A DNA stretch of 64,000 bases from Siphonodentalium dalli (Eukaryota; Mollusca; Scaphopoda; Gadilida; Siphonodentaliidae), in NCBI GenBank assembly GCA_032622095.1, contig CP136063.1:25792987-25856986 (forward strand), in the 5' to 3' direction. The notes beneath the pieces are model-generated. The model saw nothing but the letters and a program-made list of their open reading frames with translations. It searched no databases and was not told the origin of the DNA. Both the position numbers and the translations under genes were made by a program. Below are positions 23,799 to 34,242 of this stretch, one piece after another; position 1 is the first letter of the stretch; the number at the start of each line of letters is the position of its first letter.

Positions 23799-24330
23799 CT
23801 ACAGCTTGGCGGCTTCTTTTAACAATCCGAAGGCAGTAATCCTCATTGACGAGTAGTCTGTCCACAAGAACATCAAGTTCCCGGTCGTCTCCCTCGTTTT
23901 CCTCTCCATCTTAACGTTGGTTGGCGTAGCAGCTGACTCTTCGTTGAGCAGGGCGACTAGGACGTATAATTGCAGATTTCCCATTTTCGCTGCATGATTG
24001 AGTCGATGGTGTATTCTTTCGCAGTCGTTGTTCGTGCGGATACTTCTGTCGAAAACTGCCCACGTATCAACTGGCCAGACATTTCGGCCGTGGCTTGGAT
24101 GGATGGATCGGAATCCACCGGTTCGGGACTGGCCAGAGTACTAATACCTGGATCGGGAAGAAGACACCCGCCCGCCGCCGCGGAGACGCAGATAGGGGGT
24201 CAGGTAGAACACGGGGAAGCTGAGAGACGCACAGCTCCCATCCACTTGGCCCGCTGGCACGGTGTACAGGACGTGGACGATATCACCACAAGTAGCAGCG
24301 ACGCCGATGGTATGTATGTTCAAGACTTCA
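23799..24330 (-). pseudogene. Second MULE transposase, decayed
   Basis: Minus-strand frame from about 24045 to 23799 reads SIRTNNDCERIHHRLNHAAK followed by GNLQLYVLVALLNEES and ends LLKEAAKL. This is the conserved MULE C-terminal block with the catalytic Glu (NNDxE), matching exon 3 of the MULE at 2576-3077. Further upstream, 24323-24141 reads HVLYTVPAG and VDGSCASLSFPVFYL, reminiscent of the block after the first catalytic Asp, but in a separate frame. No continuous reading frame joins them. Confidence 0.6.
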
Positions 24331-24340
24331 GATAGAGTAG

Positions 24341-24857
24341 GGAGTCACAAAAAAAATCAAAAAAATTGCCTTTCGTATCTGCCATGCAGCCGATTACTGC
24401 AAAGTGTCCCGGACTCACAGGAGCCATGAACCAACCTATCGGTATAAATGGTTTACATCCTGATAGAACTACCCTCTGACCATAGCCTCAGTTAAAACTG
24501 AGAGCATATCCCTTCAGTTCGTGGTATTTTCAGGACTTAAAATAGCGTAGGTGATCACACAAACAGTTAAAATTAGCGAATAAAGTAAATCTGCCCCAAA
24601 CGAAATACCGTAGCCGTAAGTGTAGATTACTGTCGGTGTTCTGACTGCAGTGATTCCTTTGCGTTCGGAGTACTCGTTGTGTTCTTATAATGAGACAATA
24701 AGCACATAGTCAGCTTGAGTTCCTGGCTTAAATTGGGCAGGATCTTTTAAATTATATTGGCCACTTTCATGTCAGGTGTTTACTCTCTAAGAATCCATTC
24801 TGATATATTTTCGGTTATAAAAACCTATTTTATTTCAAACGTATTCACAACAAAACA
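24341..24857. other. Intergenic stretch, no feature recognised
   Basis: No gene or repeat seen. Confidence 0.5.
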
Positions 24858-25063
24858 TACATAACAATCATGATAGTATTTAATTAATTTGGGCGAATAT
24901 ATCTACGCCCTTTGCTAAATGCCATTTGAAAAGCGATAATAGGTGAGCATTTGACAAATTATGCAACTGAGTTTTTGTGACCGTTTTGGCGACCATCATT
25001 GGTCAAATTGATCAAATTCAAGCGTACACGAGTGACAGTAACCATATTTTGTTCAAACGTATT
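24858..25063 (+). repeat. ~190-bp direct repeat, left copy
   Basis: Shares TTTGGGCGAATATATCTACG, TTTGCTAAATGCCATTTGAA and TTTTGGCGACCATC with 25757-25935, with small indels. The copies are about 0.9 kb apart and flank a GTACCGG-rich element. They may be a local duplication or part of one repeat interrupted by an insertion. Confidence 0.8.
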
Positions 25064-25109
25064 CCACAACATACCATCAGGCTTCTCAAAGTACCGACGG
25101 TTCCAGACC

Positions 25110-25731
25110 TATTGGTACCGAGACGGTTCCGCCTGTGGTACAGCGGTATACCGGTACCGGTTCCGGTACTGAAAGTCTCATGGTATATCCCATCAACATT
25201 GATTCAACTGCGCACGTGACATCAGTCGGGGCCAACTGTATCGTGACTCATACTAGTCAGTCATGTGTAATTGTGTTCTATGTTTAGGTCACAGTATGTG
25301 TTTGTTTCTATTCTCATAGAAGCGTCGCTAATTGATCACCTTGGATTGAAGCTACTGTGGTACCCCAAGACGATGATTTGTGTAATTTAAATTATCCAAC
25401 TTCGCGACAAAATAATTACTGTTTGCTGCTACCGAAAGATAGTATTGACTTCCGTTTTTGGTCGGGGCAAGTTGCAAATCGGCTTTGCTGCTATGAGAAT
25501 ATTGTCACCACATGTATACACAGCGCCATTTATTTAGCAGTAACAAAATGTGGTTCAAATTTGGTTGTGTTAACGCTGCAAACAACATATAAATCAAGTT
25601 ATCCATCGCTTGCATAAACGTCTATAGACTGCTAATTCGAGTAGCGCCTAATCCCGTGTACCGCGGAACTCAACACTCAGTACCGGTACCGTGAAAATTG
25701 TCCAAGTACCGACGGTACCGGTACTGGTACC
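25110..25731. mobile_element. Probable MITE with GTACCGG-rich termini
   Basis: Left (25110-25171) and right (25675-25731) ends are both dense in GGTACCGG / CGGTACTG and can be aligned as imperfect inverted repeats starting TTGGTACC. I could not find a convincing TSD. The frame at 25357-25617 has no recognisable motif. Confidence 0.4.
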
Positions 25732-25756
25732 AACCATTGAGAAGCCTGCATACTAT

Positions 25757-25935
25757 ACATAACATGATAATATCTTATTAATTTAATTTGGGCGAATATA
25801 TCTACGTCCTTTGCTAAATGCCATTTGAAAAGCGATATAGGTGAGCATTTGTCAACTTTTATAATTGTGAGTTTTGGTGGCCATTTTGGCGACCATCTTT
25901 GATCAATTTCAAGCGTACGTGATAACCATAATGAT
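25757..25935 (+). repeat. ~190-bp direct repeat, right copy
   Basis: Counterpart of 24858-25063; see there for the shared blocks. Confidence 0.8.
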
Positions 25936-26935
25936 ATAATACTGTGTACATACAAATAAAAATCTTCACGATTCTATTAAACATTAATCTAGAACCACCA
26001 GAAGCACGTTTTAGATGTCACAGTTTACACATAACCGAAAATGATGTAAGGGCCATGTGTGACAATTCAACAAGTTTCAAACTTTCGGTCGCCATTTTGG
26101 CAGCTATCTTGGTCATTGGAGCAATTTTGTTCTTTCAAGAGGAAGCTTAATGCAATATTATCATCGATGAAGAACTATTTTCCCTTTTCTGTGTGAAATT
26201 TTCCTTCCTGGCTCAGTGCCCGCTCTGTGATTGTTCATGGCTGACATGGTGATGATGTTATCTAATGTTCGTGGTTTCATTCTGTTGAATGATCAATGTA
26301 CATTTGACATATTTGTGTGAGTTCTCAATCGTGGACGCCATCTTGAACGAATGTGCATTATCTTGAGTGTAATTATATGGCAATCCACATATTTCAAATT
26401 GTTTTACATTCTCTTCATCAAATTCAACAAATGTTGTTGTTGTTTTCTATAGTCTCTGAGTCGTGGAATAAGGTAACCAGATTTCCATTATTGTAAAGTA
26501 TGTTGAGTATGAAGTAATGTTACGGATGGCAGATTAGCCGGAATGCGAAAATACCAATTGTCGTTGTCGAGTAATTTGGACAATTTTCAAGCAAATGTAT
26601 TAAATAAATGTTATGTTATATGCATACTAGTCACATATACTCATTTAAGTCATTGTAGAGTCACTAGTCATTGAGTGGCTTGAGCTTACGCCCCGTGTCA
26701 ACATACTTTGTTATACGATTATGTGTGCCACGCGTTGCATGCCCAATCCACTATCCGTGAATTATTTTGATTACGTCTTGTACACGGAAATTCGTAATTT
26801 AATTTATGGCTTCATAAAAAGGAAAAAACCAATTATCTATTTATAAAAGCTCCACAGACACACGGCGCATTCAGCGACACACGGCGATCTAAAATTTGCC
26901 CACCAGCATACACCCGATGGGCGTGAATAAAGGCT
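25936..26935. other. Intergenic stretch, no feature recognised
   Basis: About 1 kb with GCCATTTTGG and GCCATCTTG motifs but no gene, RNA or transposon end that I can support. Confidence 0.5.
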
Positions 26936-26939
26936 ACGT

Positions 26940-27055
26940 TTTGAATTTAAAAGTCAAAATTTTGAGTTTATAAAGTCGTAATGTCGAGTTTATAAGTCGA
27001 AATTTTGACTTTGTAAAATCGAAATTTCGAGATTGAAAGTCGAAATTTCGACATT
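26940..27055. repeat. Degenerate GTCGAAATTTCGA short tandem repeat
   Basis: Alternating AAAGTCGAAATTT / TTTATAAAGTCG motifs repeat with a period of about 15-18 bp. Many units are themselves palindromic (TCGAAATTTCGA). Confidence 0.7.
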
Positions 27056-27274
27056 ATTTTTTTCACCATGTCCCGAGTAAGCTTCCGTAATTTTCCCATA
27101 TTTTTCTTGGCGGTGATGTTTTACAGACAATATTTGTATATACACAGCTACCCACTGTGAAGCTCTTGACTGGAAGTTGAAATCGCTATGGAAAATCGAG
27201 ACAAAGAGCATAATAAAGTCAGAGTGCTGCGAAACACGCTGAGTGTGTCGGGTTTGTAACACCATTATCGACTT

Positions 27275-27712
27275 CAAGTCTGCAAATGGCGTGTCTGTCA
27301 TTTGCAGAATGAGGTCGCCAGAAGGTGAATTTAGTGACGCTATCCCACATAGCGGGCTAGCATCACTAAATTCACCCTCTGGGAACCTCATTCTGCTTAG
27401 GCCCTCAACTGCTATGGTAGACCTAGGATCAGATTGAAATTCCCCAGTTCAAATTGGTGATGTTCACCCATTGGGCACCTCGATTTATTTATCTGCCTGC
27501 AAATTAGGGGATATAGAAACTTCCCAGAAGGGAAAACTAAAAACAATGTTAATTTGATACTGTATATACTTCCCAGAAGATGAGGCCTAAACAGAATGAG
27601 GTCTCCAGATGGTGAATTTGGTGATGCTAGCTCGCTGTGCGGGATAGCATCACTAAATTCACCCTCTGGGGACCTCATTCTGCAAATGACAGACACGCTA
27701 TTTGCAGGCTTG
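27275..27712. mobile_element. 438-bp hairpin-ended MITE, 8-bp TSD
   Basis: TIRs CAAGTCTGCAAAT and, inverted, CAAGCCTGCAAAT are flanked by a perfect ATCGACTT at 27267-27274 and 27713-27720. Each end contains its own large hairpin built from CAGAATGAGGTC and GAATTTAGTGA with their complements. The 8-bp TSD suggests hAT or a related class. No coding capacity. Confidence 0.88.
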
Positions 27713-27757
27713 ATCGACTTAGTATATATACTTCAATCACGAACGGCCTGCACTTAA

Positions 27758-28148
27758 CCCTTTACCCAACAGAAGGGCCCTGTGCCAATGGATTCTCTTA
27801 TATATGCGAGTCGACCATAGGTCGCCTCGCATATATAAGAGAATGCATTGGCTTAACACATTAAAAATTATAAAATTGTTAAAGAATGTAAGAAAAAATG
27901 GTAAAAAGTGTTAATTTTTTTTTTTTTTAAGCCAATGCATTCTCTTATATATGCGAGGCGACCTATGGTCGACTCGCATATATAAGAGAATGCATTGGCA
28001 CATGGCATAACTGTAACTATCACAATGTGGTCAAGGAGCCGGTTCCAATGATAGCCATATTTGTATGGTTCTATTGAGACAGACCGAAGATATTTTAGAC
28101 TGTTGCAGCTTTATTTGGCCGGTTTTGGCCGGTTTGTTGGGTAAAGGG
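27758..28148. mobile_element. 391-bp TTAA-target MITE carrying two 69-bp palindromes
   Basis: Outer ends CCCTTTACCCAACA and TGTTGGGTAAAGGG are perfect inverted repeats between TTAA (27754-27757 and 28149-28152), a piggyBac-like signature. Inside are two near-identical 69-bp palindromes at 27784-27852 and 27931-27999 in opposite orientation. They start GCCAATG(C/G)ATTCTC and have CGACCATAGGTCG at the loop. The same palindromes occur at 44484-44838 in different outer DNA, so the inner pair may be a separate nested element. Confidence 0.85.
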
Positions 28149-28152
28149 TTAA

Positions 28153-28890
28153 GGGATAGTTCTCAAGATCCCTCGAAGGATTTGAAGGTGGTGATTATAT
28201 ATTAACACGTCGATCAATGCGTTAATTCTCCGCTGAATACATAAATCGATTCCGTACGTGCGAAGAAATTGTGGTTTTAATTTATCATGAGCCTTCGGTC
28301 CTACGATGTGGTTCAACTGATATGAACAATACGGGACAGAAGTTCATTCGAGCACACAGTATGCGACCCGGAGATCAGCAAAAACCATTTGGTCACAACT
28401 GAACGAACTGTAAAATGTGCAACATACACGTATTACAATACGCATGGCTTAAAGGGGGACTGTACACTAAATCCGACCATTTAAGAGACCATCTCCTTTT
28501 AGACTCAACAGAATATATGCAACAAATGAATGAATTTGAGCCACGGATTAGTGACAGATACACCAATGCGCTCTATGAACGATGCAAACAACTTGGTAAT
28601 TATAATGAAAATGAATTTATGGCTGGAGTCATGACAGAGTAACTTTATAACCATGTGGTGACTCCAGTAGCGTTCTTTAACGTGCACACACCGAGGGGTG
28701 TATACGGGTCAGCCATTAGTGTCCGCGCCCGATCGGACAGTATACTGCACTCATGCACGACAACATCCGGAACAAATGTTGTAATGTGGGGGGGGGGTCG
28801 GCATTCTGCATTCGGATCTTTATTCAGTGATCCCGAATGAGACTTTTCAGTGTGACAAACTTGGTATATGACCGAGTTCTGATGTTTGTC
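28153..28890. other. Intergenic stretch with a short unassigned open frame
   Basis: The plus frame 28415-28642 (75 residues, starting MCNIHVLQYAW) is not low-complexity but has no recognisable domain, neighbour or homologue. I do not call it a gene. A G-run occurs at about 28789-28798. Confidence 0.4.
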
Positions 28891-28894
28891 AGAA

Positions 28895-28968
28895 TACCCT
28901 GACCAGGTTGCGATCCCCGGTCCGCTAGCACGAGAGACCAGTATACGCTACCTCTCGGCTACCGACTT
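28895..28968 (-). tRNA. tRNA-like sequence / possible SINE head
   Basis: The minus strand reads GTCGGTAGCCGAGAGGTAGC, resembling a Pol III A box (TRGCNNAGNGG), and about 40 bp later GGGGATCGCAACC, a B-box-like block (8 of 11 to GGTTCGAATCC). It lacks a clean acceptor stem, so it is more likely a tRNA-derived SINE remnant or tRNA pseudogene than a working tRNA. Confidence 0.4.
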
Positions 28969-28974
28969 CTCAAA

Positions 28975-29770
28975 GGTATTAAAATCCATAGTTATTGTTG
29001 TTTATTAATAATTGCTCAGATTCTATATACAATGAAGATGATAATTTGTGAAATTCAAGATATTTTGCCACATAGATCCAGAGAAATCTTTGTTGAAAAT
29101 TTCTTGCCATTTTTGGCTGGATTTATGCAAAATGTGCGTCTCCCCTTAAAGTCAAATACTATAATAAACAGCTGTAAACCACAATACGGGCAATTCGCGC
29201 CCGTTAATAAGGCTGACAGCAGTAAACAGTAATGCCATGCATGCATGGATACGGGCAAATGGCACCCGTGGCGGTGTTTATTCGGACACAATGAGGGTCA
29301 AATGAAATGGTCGATATGTTCCTATTTAAATTCAGCAAACGTTGTGAATGGAGATTTAGCTTTCTAAGATATATATATCAATGGAACGTTGACAACATTG
29401 TTCAGATTCATCACCATGCATGCACGCGCTCAACATTGGGCAAAAAACACGCACAATTTAAACATGAAAGCTTATCTCACACTTCGTCACAGTTGTGTCT
29501 GTGTTGCGTATAGCATCAGGGGGGGGGGGGGGTCGGAAAAAAAATTTCAGGCACGTATGGCATTTTTTCCCTTTCGATCATTTTTTGTACCCACCCACCC
29601 CCACCGCCAAATTTGTTTCCGTTTTCGGCAGTTTTTTCCGACCATTTTTTGACACCCACCCCCCCCCTTTTAACACTAAAACAGAGATTTGCGGGGGGAA
29701 ATTCACTGTAAACAGCTGTATATGAATTTCTGTGCATACTATTTATCATGGATGTTAACATGGACATGTA
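28975..29770. other. Left flank of the Polinton insertion
   Basis: No gene is recognised. G/C homopolymer tracts occur at about 29519-29532 and 29657-29668. Confidence 0.5.
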
Positions 29771-29776
29771 AATAGG

Positions 29777-30571
29777 AGTAGTATTAAGAGAAGGTATTAT
29801 CTCTGTAATATATAAGTGAGGGGGACAAGGAAAGTGTTCAACGTTACATTATCGACTAATAGCCTTAGGGTGTGGTCATTTGGAATCCCCACCCCCACGG
29901 GATTTCATAAATACTACTTATCGAATGTTAAACGATACAATACCGACTAATTTATATAGGTGTAGTCGTCGTCTGATAATCCCCCACCCCCCACGGGATT
30001 TCGTAAATAGTATTTAACGAATGTAAACGTTACAATAACGACTTATATAAGTGTATCAAAAATGAGCTGTTTTACAAGGCAGATATTATAGTCATACTAA
30101 ATAGTAACTACTTTAAAAGCACATCCAAGCTACAATACGACCTATTTTATGTTAGGTAATGATGTATGTGTATTTCAGATGGTATAGTCAGGCAAAATAT
30201 TTCTAGGCAGATGTTATAGTCAGAATAGTTGAAGGCATAGCCAATATTTTAGTACGCCCGATTAAATACATGTAGTGATATGTAACTATATATAGGCATA
30301 TAGTTAGTAGGTTAGTTATGATAGGTTAGTGAAATAATACTGTTATCCTGAGATGATGTTAAAATGATATGAATTATTCCCTAGTGAATAACTCCGTGCA
30401 TGTAAAAAACCACAGGGGCTAAAACACATGGAACATTTTGTTAGTGGCGGAACTTTTCTTCTCATTTCTTGTAGATTTGTAGGAAACACGATTCGATCTC
30501 ATAAAACTCGATATTACAGAGTCTCGTAGAAATCGAAATGTGGAACCCAACACTTTAGTTCCTTTTAATGA
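29777..30571. repeat. Polinton left terminal inverted repeat
   Basis: Matches the inverted right TIR (43394-44141) almost base for base, and homology ends near AATGA at 30571. It has about 50 extra bases (30396-30445) absent from the right TIR. The outer part contains two direct GGGATTTCATAAATA / GGGATTTCGTAAATA blocks next to C-rich runs (about 29889 and 29988). Confidence 0.92.
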
Positions 30572-30662
30572 ATATTAGTAATATATATCATAAACAAACA
30601 CAATTATATCAATATTTTGATCAATATTAAATACAATATATCATAAAACAAACATAATCAAA

Positions 30663-30920
30663 TCAATCTTTTTTAAGATATGGACAGTCTGGTCTTAAAT
30701 GATCTCCGTTACATTCATAACATCTAACACGAGTCTTTTTAAATTTATCAGCTGAATTCAATTTAGATATCCTATACAAAATTTTAGCATTTTTATCAGT
30801 TAATATTGAAATTTGTTGTCCTATCTCTTCTATATCAGCCAAATTATCTAAAAGTTTTCTTTTTAAACTCCCTCTGTTCTTTCCTTTCTGAGAAACTTCG
30901 AATTCACTGTCAGAAGACAT
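30663..30920 (-). CDS. Small Polinton protein with C-terminal CCHC zinc knuckle
   Basis: 85 residues from the ATG at 30920; a longer in-frame extension to 31031 lacks support and overlaps the protease end. The N-terminus is acidic then basic (SSDSEFEVS, KRKLLDNL), followed by a likely helix (about 28-55). The C-terminus is a retroviral-type zinc knuckle CYECNGDHLRPDC (CX2CX4HX4C, about residues 67-79). Such knuckles bind single-stranded nucleic acid, so a role in genome binding or packaging is plausible but inferred. It is the last gene of the leftward cluster. Confidence 0.7.
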   Translation of the reverse strand: MSSDSEFEVSQKGKNRGSLKRKLLDNLADIEEIGQQISILTDKNAKILYRISKLNSADKFKKTRVRCYECNGDHLRPDCPYLKKD

Positions 30921-30972
30921 TTTGATTTTAAAAATATTATAAAAAAGCATTTCATTTATAGCAAAAAAAAAA

Positions 30973-31425
30973 CTAAATATCGAACAACACGGGTAGATGC
31001 TGTTTACACCAATTATAAACGTAAGTATCATTATGAAAACCGGGTTTATTTAAAACGTATAGACAGTCCAATCCTCTACAAGTATGATACAAATAATATA
31101 ATACGAAATAACCACACAAAAAAGAAGATATATGTTGAATATAATTTGTACTATAATACAATCTACCATATTTAGCTAACATAATTTTCAACTGCTCAGA
31201 TGGAGGTAATCCGATAGGATCAAAATATATTATAAAATTATCATCGCGTTTCCATATACATATCCAATGTTCACCATCTAACCAAGATGGGTCAGTATTA
31301 CAAATTAAACCTCTGTTCGGCTTAATAGTATCAGGTAATTCGTCCAAAGCATAAACGCCTATTATCATAGAATTCAAAACTGAGTCTGATTTTAATGCAT
31401 CAGATATATCTAAGTTGCTCAACAT
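30973..31425 (-). CDS. PRO: Adenain-like cysteine protease (PRO)
   Basis: 150 residues from the ATG at 31425, which is 5 bp after the capsid gene stop. The open frame extends 6 codons further only through a GTG. The family cleaves capsid and core precursors during virion maturation. Catalytic pattern: His53 in GEHWICIW, Asp69 in YFDPIG, Gln97 in NYIQHIS, Cys104 in FLCGYFVLYY, with the order and spacing of adenovirus-type (C5/C48-like) proteases. Its size is typical of Polinton proteases and it lies directly downstream of the major capsid gene. All catalytic residues are present, so it appears intact. Confidence 0.9.
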   Translation of the reverse strand: MLSNLDISDALKSDSVLNSMIIGVYALDELPDTIKPNRGLICNTDPSWLDGEHWICIWKRDDNFIIYFDPIGLPPSEQLKIMLAKYGRLYYSTNYIQHISSFLCGYFVLYYLYHTCRGLDCLYVLNKPGFHNDTYVYNWCKQHLPVLFDI

Positions 31426-31429
31426 AATG

Positions 31430-32737
31430 TTAAAATATTCCACCCGTGTAAACGCTACGTTCCCCGCTAATTTCTATAGAACTATCATATTCGGCATATA
31501 CTATTACATTTACTGTATCTGGTAAAGCTGTTGAAAATTTTGCACTTAACCGTGCACTACCTCGCTGTTTTGGGTGCCAAACTAAACTATCAGCATTATG
31601 ATCTGCAGTTAAATCAAAACCGAAAGTTGTAAAACCATTGGCATAATCAAAAAAGCTAACTCTGAAAGATTGCTCGCAATATAATTTATTTATAGAATTC
31701 AAAAATGTGTAATATGAACCTACATATAAATCATCATCGAAAGTTTGTTCGTATTTATGCCCATTCACGGTTTTACCATTAACAGACAATTCCATTTCGT
31801 AGCAATCATAATGTTTAAAATTAAAAGGAGAAGATGCTATAGTACCATTAAATGCTGTATTATCTACTAAAAATATTAACACTCTCTTTGGAAGAAATGG
31901 ATCACCCAAAAACAAATCGTCTTTAATCAAGCTTAAAGTCCTAGGTGCTACGCTAAATGTTTTTAACGAAACTCTATCCAAAGGATATTGAGCATTGGTT
32001 CCACTTAATAACTTTTTGCTTATTTCATTTGAAGTGACATCACTTAACTCTACGGTTCGTACAAACAATTTAGTATCTGACAGCTCAATCTTATAATCAC
32101 CAGCACTACCTTGTAAACAAAAAGTAGGCTTTGATCTATGCAGTCTGAGTTTTATGGGTACGTTTGGAATTAACAATTTTGGTTGATTAAACATGTCCAA
32201 ATGTAGTTTACCGCATAATTGATTTTTTTTTGCAATATTACCGTCTTTAATTATTCCAAGTAACTGCCTACCTCTGGGAATGTCTGCCGGTACATCATCC
32301 AAAGTCCCACCTTTCTGAGGTATAAATAAAGTTGTTCTCTCTAATTGATTTTCTCTTGTAGAACTTAAGAAAGTTTCTATGTAAGATCTATAAGCATAAT
32401 ATCGACCAATTCCACATTCTACACCATTTAATAATAAATCAGCTCTCTCGAATAAAGAATGAAGAAAATTATTTACTGGAAAAGCATGCTGATCGCCTGC
32501 AAAAACGGTACCATCGGTTTTCGATATTTTAACGTCGGTTTGCAAATAACTTTCCGAAAGATCAACATAATGTTCAGATGGAGACTCTAAAAAGAACTCT
32601 AGTACGTTACTATTTGAATAATTTGAATTCGATGGATGTTTCTCTGTAAATGAACCGTCTGTTATAGTTACCACAGTAGGTGGAATTTCAAAAACATCCA
32701 CCTCACTCTTAGAAACTGGACAGCTGTTGGGATTCAT
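31430..32737 (-). CDS. MCP: Major capsid protein, double jelly-roll type
   Basis: 435 residues from ATG 32737, immediately after the stop of the basic core-like gene. The N-terminal third has the conserved Polinton capsid block FPVNNFLHSLFERADLLLNG (about residues 86-105) followed by a YAYRSYIETFLS segment. Later blocks include LHLDMFNQPKLLIPNVPIKL and LSVNGKTVNG. This family is often annotated as F54H12.2-like in invertebrate genomes and was shown to be a double jelly-roll capsid protein related to those of nucleocytoplasmic large DNA viruses and virophages. It would form hexon-like trimers on the icosahedral shell. The frame is intact. Confidence 0.88.
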   Translation of the reverse strand: MNPNSCPVSKSEVDVFEIPPTVVTITDGSFTEKHPSNSNYSNSNVLEFFLESPSEHYVDLSESYLQTDVKISKTDGTVFAGDQHAFPVNNFLHSLFERADLLLNGVECGIGRYYAYRSYIETFLSSTRENQLERTTLFIPQKGGTLDDVPADIPRGRQLLGIIKDGNIAKKNQLCGKLHLDMFNQPKLLIPNVPIKLRLHRSKPTFCLQGSAGDYKIELSDTKLFVRTVELSDVTSNEISKKLLSGTNAQYPLDRVSLKTFSVAPRTLSLIKDDLFLGDPFLPKRVLIFLVDNTAFNGTIASSPFNFKHYDCYEMELSVNGKTVNGHKYEQTFDDDLYVGSYYTFLNSINKLYCEQSFRVSFFDYANGFTTFGFDLTADHNADSLVWHPKQRGSARLSAKFSTALPDTVNVIVYAEYDSSIEISGERSVYTGGIF

Positions 32738-33103
32738 TTATTCAAAAATATCACGTTTTGTTTTTCGTCTCTTCCTACGTCTTTTTGAAGGAATATCCGA
32801 ATATTCTTGTAATTTACGTCTTTTTGATGGAATATCCGAATTATATTGTAATTTACGTTTAGGCCGTAAAAGATCTAAAGCTGCTTCTTTACCCCGATTT
32901 CGAATAGATTCTGATAAATTTTGCCCACTCAATATATCGCTACCAACATTAGAGGCTGTTTCTAAACCTTTTGTTAAAAGAGATTTTCCCAGATTTTTTG
33001 CAATTGGCGCAATTGATCTGGCTAATTTACCAAAAATAGAACCAAGTCCGTAACCTCTCTGATACCTATCTCCTATAAAAATAGGAATAGGACTATTCAC
33101 CAT
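32738..33103 (-). CDS. Basic core/cement-like small Polinton protein
   Basis: 121 residues from ATG 33103; the stop directly abuts the capsid gene start. The N-terminal half has a Gly/Ala-rich amphipathic stretch (YGLGSIFGKLARSIAPIAKN) reminiscent of membrane-active or internal capsid peptides. The C-terminal half is very basic and contains two tandem copies of YSDIPSKRRK-type sequence, ending KRRRKRRKTKRDIFE. That combination resembles adenovirus minor or core proteins that bind DNA and are processed by the viral protease; the functional parallel is inferred. The nuclear-localisation-like basic tail is seen directly. Confidence 0.7.
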   Translation of the reverse strand: MVNSPIPIFIGDRYQRGYGLGSIFGKLARSIAPIAKNLGKSLLTKGLETASNVGSDILSGQNLSESIRNRGKEAALDLLRPKRKLQYNSDIPSKRRKLQEYSDIPSKRRRKRRKTKRDIFE

Positions 33104-33156
33104 AACTTTAAATAATGAAACATCTATTTATATACATATATATTTAATATCAATCC

Positions 33157-34242
33157 TTATCCAATCAAAATGCGTTTAAATAATAAAACTAGAACAGTTT
33201 TACCATAATCCGTCCAAGGAGGTGGCATACCTGTAGAATCACGAATATATATCGAAATAGTGTCAACATTCTTATGATGTATAGGAAAAAATTGCAAATT
33301 TGCGAATTCATAATATGTTGTTGATACAATATCATCAGAACGTGGGCATATTACTTTCAATAATTGTGAATTAGAATCGCCTACTATACTATGTGTACAT
33401 ATATCTGAATAAATATAAAGAGCGTCTATATGATCCAATTGATTAGTTACAATTAAAAAACAGTCTTTGGATTTTCCACCGGTATCTTTTAATTTTAGTT
33501 GATAATTTTCACGCAAATTAAGAAGATATCCCAATTCAGAAGTCCTTGTAATTTGCAAATCCATCGCCAACGAATAACGAGACATGCTTGTATGGTTTGC
33601 CATTCTAGTGAAACAAAGGTAGTTCACGTTTTGACGTTTTCTCACCTTAATGTCAATCACTACATCCCCGATTAAATCCTCAAATATGGTTTGTGACTCT
33701 TTCGCATCGATTGAATGCAAACCTGGATCTATTAATTTATATTTCGTCTTTTCTAATTCTGACATAAATTCAGAATCTTTGTAAAAATGCTAAATTAATT
33801 TTCGTTGAACTAATTGCATCCTTTCTATCAAATCTTCGAACGAACATTTGTCATCAAAAATAACACCATATTCAATCTTTGTAAATACACTTTTCCTCCA
33901 TCTAATCGGACCTTTAACCCGAAGTTTCCTAGCAATAATACCGTAATTGGGAACTCTGACAAGTGGTAAATCTGTTTCTGGCGTCAAGAAATTCATATCC
34001 ACCACTATTCCATAAACAAATGCATAAGATTGATCATCTATGGAAAAGGTAAAATTTCTTTGTTCCAGGAGCGGGCTTTTAAATCTGGTTGGAATAATGG
34101 CTGATGATAAAGCTACACACCAATCGTCCTCCTGTAACCGAATCTCACTAGGCAAACTCACGGTATATTCAGATAGTGAATTTCTGAATAAATCACCAGA
34201 AACATTAGACGGTAAAGTGATCGAGAACAGGCCCGGGTCCAT
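33157..34242 (-). pseudogene. Penton-like minor capsid gene, split by an in-frame TAG
   Basis: Two open frames, 34242-33790 (150 residues) and 33765-33157 (202 residues from its first ATG), lie in the same reading frame. They are separated only by one amber codon (33792-33790) and eight sense codons. The first half starts MDPGLFSITLPSNVSGDLF, matching the F-x-x-x-LPSN-x-S opening of Polinton minor capsid (single jelly-roll, penton-like) proteins. The second half ends with the family's C-terminal block VDTISIYIRDSTGMPPPW and VLVLLFKR. Usual length is about 350-400 residues, so the two parts make one gene. Either a single nonsense mutation disables it, or the stop is read through or bypassed. 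I prefer a recent lesion. Confidence 0.8.

Noticed and set aside
24858-25935. Solo LTR pair or short LTR retrotransposon
   Set aside because: The direct repeats lack TG...CA ends, a primer binding site, a polypurine tract or a TSD. A local duplication is a better reading.
29516-29767. Overlapping proline/glycine-rich ORFs on both strands
   Set aside because: Caused by poly-G/C tracts.
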